Source: Aliarcobacter butzleri (GTDB lineage: Bacteria; Campylobacterota; Campylobacteria; Campylobacterales; Arcobacteraceae). From it: DNA of 27,606 bases. Of the stretch, positions 15,642-24,250 are shown piece after piece. The position numbers and the translations under genes are program-made. Where the stretch lies: the NCBI GenBank assembly GCA_012522985.1, contig JAAYJJ010000009.1, positions 1 to 27,606 on the forward strand, written 5' to 3'. Below the pieces are notes generated by a model that saw only the letters and a program-made list of their open reading frames with translations, had not been told where the DNA came from and did no database searches. Position 1 is the stretch's first letter. Each line of letters opens with the position of its first letter.

Positions 15642-16935
15642 TCATACCACAAAAGTTATTGCCATCATAAAACTCTACTCTAAATATAGTATCATCTTTA
15701 TTAACAGCAAATCTTTGTATAATATCCTCTTTTTTAACAACAATATCATCTTGGCTAGGTTTTTCTTTGCTAACTGAATCTATTACAAGTCCTATAACAT
15801 TTACTCTTATACCATCTTGATGAATAACTTTAAAATCTTTTTCTACTTCAACTATTTCACCAAACTTTACATCTTGAAGTTCTCCATCAAGCTCCATTTT
15901 AGCTCCATTTATCTCACAGTTAAAGTCAAAATATTGTGGGTAAATAGAAGTTACTTTAAAATGCCCAATATGAACATCATAATATCCATTTTGTTTAATA
16001 ACAGTACCTAAGGGGTGAGAAAACTCTATTAAATTATCGTCACCATTATCTGGTTTTTTCATAGGTACAAATCTAATAGCACCTTTTACATCACTTAAGT
16101 TTAGTGTAAATCTATTATTGATTTTGATAGTTCCAAACTCTTCTATACTTTTTTGAATGGCATCTCGCTCTAGTTCTATGTTTTTGCTATATTCTATACC
16201 CATAACTTGCATCAAAGCCTCAAAAGATCTTAGTTGATAGATAACTTTTAGATCAAGTTCTGTTATGTTTTTGCTAGTTTCTACTGCTATTGCTGGTTTT
16301 AGGTTTGTTATAGCAAAATATGTCAAAGATTGTTGCATCTGTTCATCTATCTCTTTGGTTTTTGTGTTTTTTACATTAAATGTATGATGATTTTCTAGTA
16401 AATCTTTATTTAATATTCTCTCCATCTTAGTGGTAATCTCATCTAAGTTTCCAAACTCTATATCTTCTATCTTTTTTTGATCTATTATATATGATTGTCC
16501 CCAAGCTGATGGGTTAAATATTGCACTTTCCCATTTGTGCCTATAAAATCCTCTTCCATCATGAAGATTGGATACAAAAGAGACTTCAGGTAAAGTTATA
16601 ATCTCTTTTATTTTTTTGATATGGTTAAAATCTGGATCATCTTCATCAACAGCGGCAAACTTTCTATTCATATCTCCATAAATCCCTCTTCTAAATCGTA
16701 TCAAACTATCAAAGTTTAGATTAGGTACTACATAAACTGAACCTTTTGTAATATTATAATGCTTAAGCATCAATGTTGGAGCAAAATATCCTCCTGGTTC
16801 ATCACCATGAATACCCCCTATAATAAGCAAAGTAGGGGCATTTGGAGAGCCTTGCATTTTGTATAGTGTAAAATCTCTCTCAGCAGACAACAAGAGTTGG
16901 ACTGATACAATCAATAGTATAAAAAACCTAGTCAA
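15622..16935 (-). CDS. csd4: Csd4/Pgp1-type peptidoglycan DL-carboxypeptidase (cell shape)
   Basis: Periplasmic M14 zinc peptidase that trims the tripeptide stem of peptidoglycan and is needed for helical shape in Helicobacter (Csd4) and Campylobacter (Pgp1). The 437-residue length equals Csd4 (about 438). There is a signal peptide at 1-18 (SVQLLLSAE). Zinc ligands read as His43 and Glu46 (GGIHGDEPGG) and His125 (NLHDGRGFYRH), with probable catalytic Glu219 (AVETSKN). GDMNRKFAAVDEDDP and the closing RVEFYDGNNFCGMIGVKY match Csd4 closely. H. pylori Csd4 has Gln at the first ligand; here it is canonical His. The start is TTG at 16933-16935 with AAGG upstream. It heads the five-gene operon and is divergent from the cyclophilin gene. 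Confidence 0.92.
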   Translation of the reverse strand: MTRFFILLIVSVQLLLSAERDFTLYKMQGSPNAPTLLIIGGIHGDEPGGYFAPTLMLKHYNITKGSVYVVPNLNFDSLIRFRRGIYGDMNRKFAAVDEDDPDFNHIKKIKEIITLPEVSFVSNLHDGRGFYRHKWESAIFNPSAWGQSYIIDQKKIEDIEFGNLDEITTKMERILNKDLLENHHTFNVKNTKTKEIDEQMQQSLTYFAITNLKPAIAVETSKNITELDLKVIYQLRSFEALMQVMGIEYSKNIELERDAIQKSIEEFGTIKINNRFTLNLSDVKGAIRFVPMKKPDNGDDNLIEFSHPLGTVIKQNGYYDVHIGHFKVTSIYPQYFDFNCEINGAKMELDGELQDVKFGEIVEVEKDFKVIHQDGIRVNVIGLVIDSVSKEKPSQDDIVVKKEDIIQRFAVNKDDTIFRVEFYDGNNFCGMIGVKYK

Positions 16936-17071
16936 AATAGTTTACCTTTTCGTTAAAAAATAATATGACTGTTATTTTATAACACTCTTACTTAATTTAT
17001 CTTTGAACAAACTAATTTTAATCTTTTTTGTTGTATAATATCGTAAAATCTTGCATATAATAAGGATAAAA
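16936..17071. other. Divergent csd4 / ppi intergenic region
   Basis: Holds promoters for both operons. For the rightward operon a TATAAT is at 17034-17039. For csd4 candidate -10s on the minus strand are TATTAT (16960-16965) and TATAAA (16976-16981). A seven-base AT-only inverted repeat, AAAATAA (16957-16963) and TTATTTT (16972-16978), lies over the csd4 candidates. No RNA gene is visible. Confidence 0.4.
17034..17039 (+). promoter_or_regulatory. -10 of the ppi-purL-purH-glmS-RND operon
   Basis: TATAAT preceded by a T-rich tract and TTG, 33 bases before the cyclophilin ATG, with AAGGAT between. All downstream plus-strand genes are spaced by 15 bases or fewer, or overlap, so this may be the main promoter for the whole run. 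Confidence 0.5.
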
Positions 17072-17578
17072 ATGTTTGGATTTGGAAAAAAGTTAAAAGA
17101 GTATGATGTCGATCACATGGATCTATCAAAAATGCAGTATGCAAAGATATCTACAGATAATGGAGATATTTGGCTTAAACTCTTTGCCAAAGAAACCCCT
17201 ATAACTGTAGCAAACTTTGCTACTTTAGCAAATGATGGTTTCTATAATGATCTAAAGTTTCACAGGGTTATTCCTGGATTTATGGCTCAAGGTGGATGTC
17301 CGCAAGGTGATGGTAGAGGTGGCCCAGGGTGGGCTATAAAATGTGAAACAGATAAAGATAAACAGATACATAAAAAAGGAAGTTTATCTATGGCTCATGC
17401 TGGTAAAAACACAGGTGGGAGTCAGTTTTTTATCTGTTTTGTACCTTGTCCACATCTTGATGGCGTTCATACAGTATTTGGTGAGATTGAAAAAGATGAC
17501 AAGGATAGTTTTATAGCTTTAGATGCTATAGGACAAAACGATAAAATCAACTCAATAGAGATTTTTGAAACAAAATAA
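17072..17578 (+). CDS. Cytoplasmic cyclophilin-type peptidyl-prolyl cis-trans isomerase
   Basis: Catalyses cis-trans isomerisation at proline bonds. The 168-residue protein has the cyclophilin core: [14 protein letters not shown] with the catalytic Arg, then [30 protein letters not shown] and [12 protein letters not shown]. There is no signal peptide; the N-terminus [12 protein letters not shown] is charged, so it acts in the cytoplasm. The ATG at 17072-17074 is preferred over an ORF reaching back to 17051 because AAGGAT sits seven bases upstream. It is the first gene of the rightward operon, ten bases before purL. The functional link to purine genes is unclear. Confidence 0.93.
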   Translation: MFGFGKKLKEYDVDHMDLSKMQYAKISTDNGDIWLKLFAKETPITVANFATLANDGFYNDLKFHRVIPGFMAQGGCPQGDGRGGPGWAIKCETDKDKQIHKKGSLSMAHAGKNTGGSQFFICFVPCPHLDGVHTVFGEIEKDDKDSFIALDAIGQNDKINSIEIFETK

Positions 17579-17588
17579 AGGTAAAACA

Positions 17589-19793
17589 ATGCAAAAACCA
17601 AAAACAATAGAAGAGATAGCTTTAGCACATCAGTTGAGTTTAGAAGAACTTAAACTTATAAAAGAGATTTTAGGTAGAGATCCAAATCTAGTAGAAATTG
17701 GTATATTTTCTGCTATGTGGAGTGAACATTGCTCTTATAAGTCAAGTAAAAAATATCTTCTAAATTTCCCTACAAAAGCACCATGGGTGATTCAAGGGCC
17801 TGGGGAGAACGCTGGAGTTATAGATGTTGGTGATGGGTATGCAGCAGTATTTAAGATGGAATCACACAACCATCCAAGTTTTTTAGATCCTTATCATGGA
17901 GCAGCAACAGGAATAGGTGGTGTTTTAAGAGATATATTTACTATGGGAGCTAGACCAGTAGCTTGTTTAAACTCTATAAGATTTGCTGGTATTGAAGGAG
18001 ATAGTGAAGTTGCTAAAACACATAGATCTTTGTTAAAAGGCGTAGTTGATGGTATGACTGATTATGGCAATGATGTAGGAGTACCAACAATAGGCGGAGA
18101 GACTAGCTTTGAAGAGTGTTATGCAGGAAACAACCTTGTAAATGCCTTTAATCTTGGCTTAGTAAAAAAAGATGAGATTTTTTATGGTAAGGCTGAGGGT
18201 ATTGGAAATCCAGTTATTTATGTAGGTGGTAAAACAGGAAGTGAGGGTGTTGGAGGTGCAGTTATGAGTAGTGCATCTTTTGGTGAAGAGAATGAAGCAT
18301 TAAAACCAAAAACTCAAGAAGGAGATCCACTTTTAGAGAAAAAACTACTTGAAGCTTGTATGGAGATCTTTAAAGCTGATTTGATTATTGGGGTTCAAGA
18401 TATGGGAGCAGCTGGACTTACTTCAAGCTCATTTGAGATGGCTGGAAGAAGTGGAAGTGGTATGATTATGTATCTTGATAAAGTTCCAGCAAAAGAAGAA
18501 AACCTAACTCCTTATCACTTTATGTTAAGTGAAACTCAAGAAAGAATGTTATTTTGTGCAAAAAAAGGGTGCGAAGAGGAGATTATTAATATTTGTCAAA
18601 AATGGGAGCTAGATGTTGCTATTATAGGTGAAGTTACAAATAGTGGTAATATGGAGTTGTTTTGGCATGGTGAAAAAGTAGCAGATATACCAATCCAACC
18701 AGTAAGTGAAGAAGCACCTTTACTAGATAGACCAATAGCAAAACCAAAATACTTAGAGAGTATTGCAGATATTACTATGGATAAAGAGATTTCAAATAAA
18801 GAGGCTTTTGATGAGCTTATTGCAGATATGGAAGTAGTAAACAAAAATTGGATATACTCTAATTTCAAACAAAATGACTCTGTAGTTAAAGCAGCAGGAT
18901 CACTAGCAGCTAGTTCTATAAAAATCTATGATACAAATAAAGCAATATCAATGAGTAGTGATTGTAATGCAAGATTTTGTTATATTAACCCAAAACTAGG
19001 TTCTGCTGCAGCAGTTATGCAAAGTGGTAGAGCTGTGGCTATGAGTGGAGCTAGACCTTTAGCAATAACAGATAATCTAAACTTTGGAAATCCACAAAAC
19101 CCAGAAGTTATGTGGCAATTTAAAGAGTCTTGTGAGGGTATTTCAGATGCTTGTAAGGCCATGAATACACCAGTAGTAAGTGGAAATGTATCACTTTACA
19201 ATGAAACAGAAGGTGAGAGTATTTTCCCTACACCAACTATTTGTATGGTAGGGGTAAATCAAGATTGATCTAAAATATTACCAAGTAGTTTTGTAGATAA
19301 TAGCAATGCTATATATATAGTAGGAGATACAAAATCAGAGTTTGGAGCTTCTTTGTATCTTAAAAAACTATATGGGAAAATAGCAGGAACTCATCCAGAG
19401 GTTGATTTTGCAAAAGAGATGAAACTTTGGGATCTTGTAATAAAAGCAAATGAAAAAGGGCTTTTAAAATCTGCAAAAGATATAGGTATGGGTGGTATAG
19501 CTATAAGTTTGGCTAAAATGTCTTGTGTAGCAAACAAAGGCATTGATGTAAATGTAGAGTTAGAAAATCCAAAAGATCTATTTAGTGAGAGTTTAAGTAG
19601 AGCTGTGGTTGAAGTAAATCCTATCAATGCAAGAGCTTTTGAAGAGTTGGCAAAAGAAATAGGTATAAATGTGCAAAGAGTAGGAACTGTTGGTGGAGAT
19701 AAAATCAAAATCAATGATATAGAAAAAGATTTAGAAGAAACTAAAGAGATCTATTTTGGTAGATTTAAACAAATAGCGGAACTTGACAACTAA
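17589..19793 (+). pseudogene. purL: Phosphoribosylformylglycinamidine synthase II, interrupted by one in-frame TGA
   Basis: Fourth step of purine synthesis: FGAR plus glutamine and ATP to FGAM. Read through one TGA at 19266-19268 (codon 560), the frame gives 734 residues, the usual length of small PurL, with no frameshift. Part 1 (559 residues) has the [11 protein letters not shown] and MESHNHPSF motifs, the first AIRS N/C pair and the second AIRS N domain. The TGA falls in the linker before the last AIRS C domain (from NAIYIVGDT), which continues intact to the end. The start is ATG 17589 after AAAGGT. Reinitiation could use only TTG 19353 (GGAG five bases upstream), losing a strand of the domain. 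It may be a fresh nonsense mutation, a sequencing error, a recoded codon or a split gene. Confidence 0.85.
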
Positions 19794-19804
19794 AAGGGGG
19801 TTTT

Positions 19805-21343
19805 TTGAAAAAAAGAGCATTAATAAGCGTTAGTGATAAAAGCGGTATTATAAATTTTGCAAAAGAGTTAGCAACTTTAGGTTATGAGATTATCTCAACT
19901 GGTGGGACATATAAAATCTTAAAAGATAACAGTATAGATGTAATAGAAGCAAATGAAGTAACAAAATTCCCAGAGTGTTTTGAGGGTAGAGTCAAAACAC
20001 TCAACCCTTATATACATGGGGGGATACTTCATAGAAGAGATAAAGATTCACATATACAAGAAGCTATTAAGCTAGGTATAGAAAGTATAGATTTAGTATG
20101 TGTAAACTTATATCCTTTTAAAGCTACTATAGAAAAAACTGATGATTTTGAAGAGATTATAGAAAATATCGATATCGGTGGACCAGCTATGGTAAGAAGT
20201 GCTGCAAAAAACTTTGATAGTGTTATTATAGTTACAGATGTGGCTGATTATGATATAGTACTACAAAATCTTAAAAACAATACAAATAGTGTAGAGTTTA
20301 GAAGAGATTTGATGATCAAAGCATATGAACATACAGCATCTTATGATAGTATGATAGCAAACTATATGAATAAAAGATTTAAAAACGGATTTGGAGATAA
20401 ATCATTTATCGTAGGGAATAAAGTTTTTGATACTAGATATGGAGAAAATCCTCATCAAAAAGGGGCTTTATATGAGTTTGAAAAACATTTTACAGCTAAC
20501 TTTAATATACTAAAAGGTGAGCCAAGTTTTAATAATATGGGTGATATCAGTGCTGCAGCAAAGATAGCTAGTGCTTTTGGTGATGATAACGCTGTATGTA
20601 TAGTAAAACACGGTAATCCATGTGGTTTTGCTATAAAAGAGAATCTTCTAGATAGCTATAATGAAGCATTAAAATGTGATCCTATAAGTGCTTTTGGTGG
20701 AGTTGTTGCCGTAAATGGTGTAGTAGAACTAGATCTTGCTAAAAAGATGAATGAGATATTTTTAGAGGTTGTTTTCGCGGCTGATTTTACACCAGAGGCT
20801 ATAGAAGAGCTTAGTAGAAAACAAAGAATTAAACTTTTTTCTCAAAATAGCAAAAAGCTTATTATGGCAAATGATGAGATAAATTTTAAAATAGTTGATG
20901 GTGGTTTTGTATATCAAGATAGTGATAAAGTAAGTGATGATGAAGTAAAAAATGCCAAACAAGTATCAAAACTTGCTGCAAACAATAGTGAGCTAAAAGA
21001 TTTAGAGATTGCTTACAAAGTAGCAGCACTTACAAAATCAAACTGTGTAGTTTATGTAAAAGATCAAGCTATGGTAGCAGTTGGTATGGGTATGACAAGT
21101 AGGGTAGATGCAGCAAAGGCTGCTCTTAGAAAGGCTGAGGATCTAGGACTTGATGTAAGAGGATCCGCTCTAGCTAGTGAAGCATTCTTTCCTTTTAGAG
21201 ACTCTATAGATGAAGCAGCAAAAGCTGGTGTTAAATCTGTAATACAACCAGGTGGAAGTATCAGAGATGATGAGGTTATAGCTGCTGCTGATGAGTATGA
21301 AATGGCATTGTATTTTACAGGAATTAGACACTTTTTACACTAA
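19805..21343 (+). CDS. purH: Bifunctional AICAR formyltransferase / IMP cyclohydrolase
   Basis: Last two steps of de novo IMP synthesis. The 512-residue length is typical. The N-terminal MGS-type cyclohydrolase domain shows [30 protein letters not shown] and NLYPF. The C-terminal transformylase domain shows [45 protein letters not shown] and the ending [10 protein letters not shown]...[12 protein letters not shown]. The start is TTG at 19805-19807 behind a strong AAGGGGG. It is 11 bases after purL, giving two purine genes side by side. It is intact, which makes a decayed purL puzzling unless the stop is recent or bypassed. Confidence 0.96.
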   Translation: MKKRALISVSDKSGIINFAKELATLGYEIISTGGTYKILKDNSIDVIEANEVTKFPECFEGRVKTLNPYIHGGILHRRDKDSHIQEAIKLGIESIDLVCVNLYPFKATIEKTDDFEEIIENIDIGGPAMVRSAAKNFDSVIIVTDVADYDIVLQNLKNNTNSVEFRRDLMIKAYEHTASYDSMIANYMNKRFKNGFGDKSFIVGNKVFDTRYGENPHQKGALYEFEKHFTANFNILKGEPSFNNMGDISAAAKIASAFGDDNAVCIVKHGNPCGFAIKENLLDSYNEALKCDPISAFGGVVAVNGVVELDLAKKMNEIFLEVVFAADFTPEAIEELSRKQRIKLFSQNSKKLIMANDEINFKIVDGGFVYQDSDKVSDDEVKNAKQVSKLAANNSELKDLEIAYKVAALTKSNCVVYVKDQAMVAVGMGMTSRVDAAKAALRKAEDLGLDVRGSALASEAFFPFRDSIDEAAKAGVKSVIQPGGSIRDDEVIAAADEYEMALYFTGIRHFLH

Positions 21344-21358
21344 AGGTTAAAAGCTTAT

Positions 21359-24250
21359 ATGAAATTAAAGTATATTATATCAACAAATCTAAAAGTAGCT
21401 TCAAGTAGTGAGCCATTATCTAGTATAATAGATAAGATGCAAACTTATAAGATTAGTTCTATTGTTGTAGTAGATGAAGTAAATCATCCTATAGGTATAT
21501 TTACAGAGTTTGATGCTATTAAAATAGTAGCATCAAGCCTAGATATTGAAAAAACAATGGTTTTTGAGATTATAAAAGAGCAAACAATATTTGTTTTAAA
21601 TGAAGAAATAGATATATATGAAGCTTTTAGTATTATGCAACAAAAGCATTTTAGGCATATAGTTGTAGTTGATGGTAATAATATAGTAAAAGGTATTGCA
21701 ACTCAAAGTGATTTTTTAAAATATATAGATACAGAAATGCTTATTAAGCTCAAAGTTACAGCTGATGTAATGACACAAAAAGTCTTTTCTTTGACCAAAG
21801 AGCATACTCTTGATGAAGCAGCTAGACTTATGCTTGAAAATAGAGTAAGCTCTTTGATCGTTATAGATGATATCAACAAACCAATAGGCATAGTAACAGA
21901 AAGAGATATGGTAAAGTATGCTAGTGCAAAACATAGCCAAATATCTCTTGTAAATGCTATGTCTTCCCCTATACAAACAATCAAAAATAGTGATACACTA
22001 TCATCTTGTTTATCTAAGATGGAAGAGCTTAAAATAAGAAGATTAGCAGTTGTAAACAATCAAGAAGAGCTATCTGGTATTATTACAAGACATGATATTT
22101 TAAAATCAATCCAAAATAAAAAGATAGAAGTTCTATCACAAACTATTAAACAAAAAAACTATGAACTAGAGATAATCAAAAAACAAGATGAAGAGTTAAA
22201 GCTTTTGGATGTTGCTTTAAGATCATCAATAAATGCCATAGTTATAACTGATATTGATGCAAAGATTTTATGGTGTAATCAAGCCTTTGTAGATCTTACA
22301 GGGTATAAAGAGCAAGAAGCTATTGGTAAAAAACCAAATGAGCTTATATATTCGGGGAAGCAATCACTAGCCTTTTATGAAAAGCTTTGGAATACTATTT
22401 TATCCAAACATAGCTTTAAGGGTGAGATTATCAATAAAAAGAAAGATGGAACTTTATATAATGAAAATCTAACAATAACACCTATATTAGATAGTGACGA
22501 TAATATTACTCATTTTGTAGCTATAAAAGAGGATATCACAGAGATTAAAAAGCTTCAATCAAGTATAGTTGAAAGTGAAGCAAGATTTAAAAATCTATTT
22601 GATAATGCTCCTTTACCTTATCAAAGTTTAAATGATAAAGGCTTTATAGTTGAAGTAAATAAAGCTTGGTTACAACTTGGTGGATATAAGTATGAAGAGG
22701 TAATCAATACTCATATTGCACAGTATCTCAATATAAACAGTGCTAGATTTAATAGTCTTGTACAAAGGTTTAAAGCCAATAAAGAGATAAAGCATGAGAT
22801 TATAGAGTTTATTACTAAAAATAAAGAGATTAAAATCATAGAGTTAAATGGAAGGATGACAGAGGACTATAAGTTAAGTACTTTTTTTACTCATTGTTTA
22901 CTTACTGATATAACAGAGAAAAAAGAGATGATGGATAAGATTGACTTTATAGCTCACTATGATCCTTTAACATCTTTGCCCAATAAAGTATCACTTTTTA
23001 ATCAACTAAACCAATCAATCAATAGATCCAAAAAAAACAAGCAAAGATTGGCACTTATGGTAGTTGGAATAGATAGATTTAAAGATATCAATGATAGTTT
23101 TGGTCATATTGTTGGAGATGAATTACTAACTTTAGTTGCATCTAAGATTAAAGCTTTTATTAAAGAGTTTGATTATATCTCTAGAGTAAATGGTGATGAG
23201 TTTGGGATTTTGGTTGAAAATATGGACTCCCAAGAAGATTGTGCTGGTATGGCAAATGAGCTTTTAGGATCTATTAATGGATCTTATGTATTGAGTAATA
23301 ATATAAGCGTATATATAAGTTCATCTATAGGTATAGCAGTCTATCCTGATAATGCACTAGATACCCAATCTCTTCTTCAACACGCTGATGCTGCTTTGTA
23401 TCTAGCAAAAAGAGAGGGTAATGGAAAGTTTAGATTTTATAATAACGAACTTACTCTAAGGGCTAGAAAAAATATAGCTTTTAGTTCAAGTTTACAAAAC
23501 TCTATAATAAACAATGAATTTATAGTTTTATATCAGCCACAAGTAGATATAAAAAGTGGTAAGATTTTAGGTTTTGAGAGTTTGGTTAGATGGAAGAGTG
23601 GATCTAAGATTATCTCACCTATGGAGTTTATAAAACTAGCTGAAGAAAGAGGTTTAATAAGTGGGATTACAGAGTTTGTAGTTAAACAAAGTTGTAAAGA
23701 TTTGGTTGAGTTTAGAAAACATAGTTGTAATCAAAAACTTAAACTCTCTATAAATGTCTCTAGTATAGAGCTTGATAGTATATATTTTAATAAAACTCTA
23801 CTAGAAAATATAAAAGAGCATAAGATTATGCCTGAAAATATAGTACTTGAAGTAACTGAATCTATCTTTATCAAAGATATTCAAGGGGCAATCAACACCT
23901 TAATAGAGGTAAAAAATAGTGGTTTTTCTATCTCTTTAGATGACTTTGGTACGGGATATTCATCTTTGTCTTATCTAAAGAAAATACCACTTGATATTAT
24001 CAAAATAGACAAAAGTTTTATAGATGGAATACCTCTAAATAGTGATGATGTACAAATCACAAGAACAATAATCTCCATGGCAAAAAGTCTAAATCTCAAA
24101 GTTTTAGCCGAAGGTGTAGAGACAAAAGAGCAGTTGGAGTTTTTGAAAGAAGAGGAGTGTGATTATTATCAAGGGTATTATTTTGCTAAGCCTATAAGTG
24201 CAAATGAGATAATACAATTACTGAAAAAGGAAGAAAAATGTGTGGAATAG
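21359..24250 (+). CDS. CBS-PAS-PAS-GGDEF-EAL c-di-GMP signalling protein
   Basis: A 963-residue soluble protein without membrane segments that probably controls cyclic di-GMP. Order: four CBS motifs (two pairs, about 10-255), a short coiled coil (about 255-283), PAS 1 (about 285-395, ending IKEDITEIKKLQ), PAS 2 (about 405-520), GGDEF domain (about 528-695) and EAL domain (about 710-955). The cyclase signature is NGDEF (611-615) rather than GGDEF. The EAL motif is ESL (740-742), while other phosphodiesterase residues are intact: Asn799, Glu831, Asp861-Asp862 (DDFGTGYSSL), Lys884, Glu918 and Gln938. So phosphodiesterase activity is likely and cyclase activity doubtful. CBS pairs usually sense adenine nucleotides, which fits its place 15 bases after purH. 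It overlaps glmS by 13 bases. Confidence 0.92.
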   Translation: MKLKYIISTNLKVASSSEPLSSIIDKMQTYKISSIVVVDEVNHPIGIFTEFDAIKIVASSLDIEKTMVFEIIKEQTIFVLNEEIDIYEAFSIMQQKHFRHIVVVDGNNIVKGIATQSDFLKYIDTEMLIKLKVTADVMTQKVFSLTKEHTLDEAARLMLENRVSSLIVIDDINKPIGIVTERDMVKYASAKHSQISLVNAMSSPIQTIKNSDTLSSCLSKMEELKIRRLAVVNNQEELSGIITRHDILKSIQNKKIEVLSQTIKQKNYELEIIKKQDEELKLLDVALRSSINAIVITDIDAKILWCNQAFVDLTGYKEQEAIGKKPNELIYSGKQSLAFYEKLWNTILSKHSFKGEIINKKKDGTLYNENLTITPILDSDDNITHFVAIKEDITEIKKLQSSIVESEARFKNLFDNAPLPYQSLNDKGFIVEVNKAWLQLGGYKYEEVINTHIAQYLNINSARFNSLVQRFKANKEIKHEIIEFITKNKEIKIIELNGRMTEDYKLSTFFTHCLLTDITEKKEMMDKIDFIAHYDPLTSLPNKVSLFNQLNQSINRSKKNKQRLALMVVGIDRFKDINDSFGHIVGDELLTLVASKIKAFIKEFDYISRVNGDEFGILVENMDSQEDCAGMANELLGSINGSYVLSNNISVYISSSIGIAVYPDNALDTQSLLQHADAALYLAKREGNGKFRFYNNELTLRARKNIAFSSSLQNSIINNEFIVLYQPQVDIKSGKILGFESLVRWKSGSKIISPMEFIKLAEERGLISGITEFVVKQSCKDLVEFRKHSCNQKLKLSINVSSIELDSIYFNKTLLENIKEHKIMPENIVLEVTESIFIKDIQGAINTLIEVKNSGFSISLDDFGTGYSSLSYLKKIPLDIIKIDKSFIDGIPLNSDDVQITRTIISMAKSLNLKVLAEGVETKEQLEFLKEEECDYYQGYYFAKPISANEIIQLLKKEEKCVE

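Noticed and set aside
17589..19793. A changed genetic code (UGA read as Trp or Gly) to explain the TGA in purL
   Set aside because: No other gene in the window contains in-frame TGA, several genes end in TGA (clpP, pabB, pabC-like, SspB-like, znuA), and Trp is encoded by TGG throughout.
19353..19793. The second part of purL as an independent gene starting at TTG 19353
   Set aside because: That start removes the first strand of the AIRS C domain; the reading frame is conserved PurL upstream of it, right up to the TGA.
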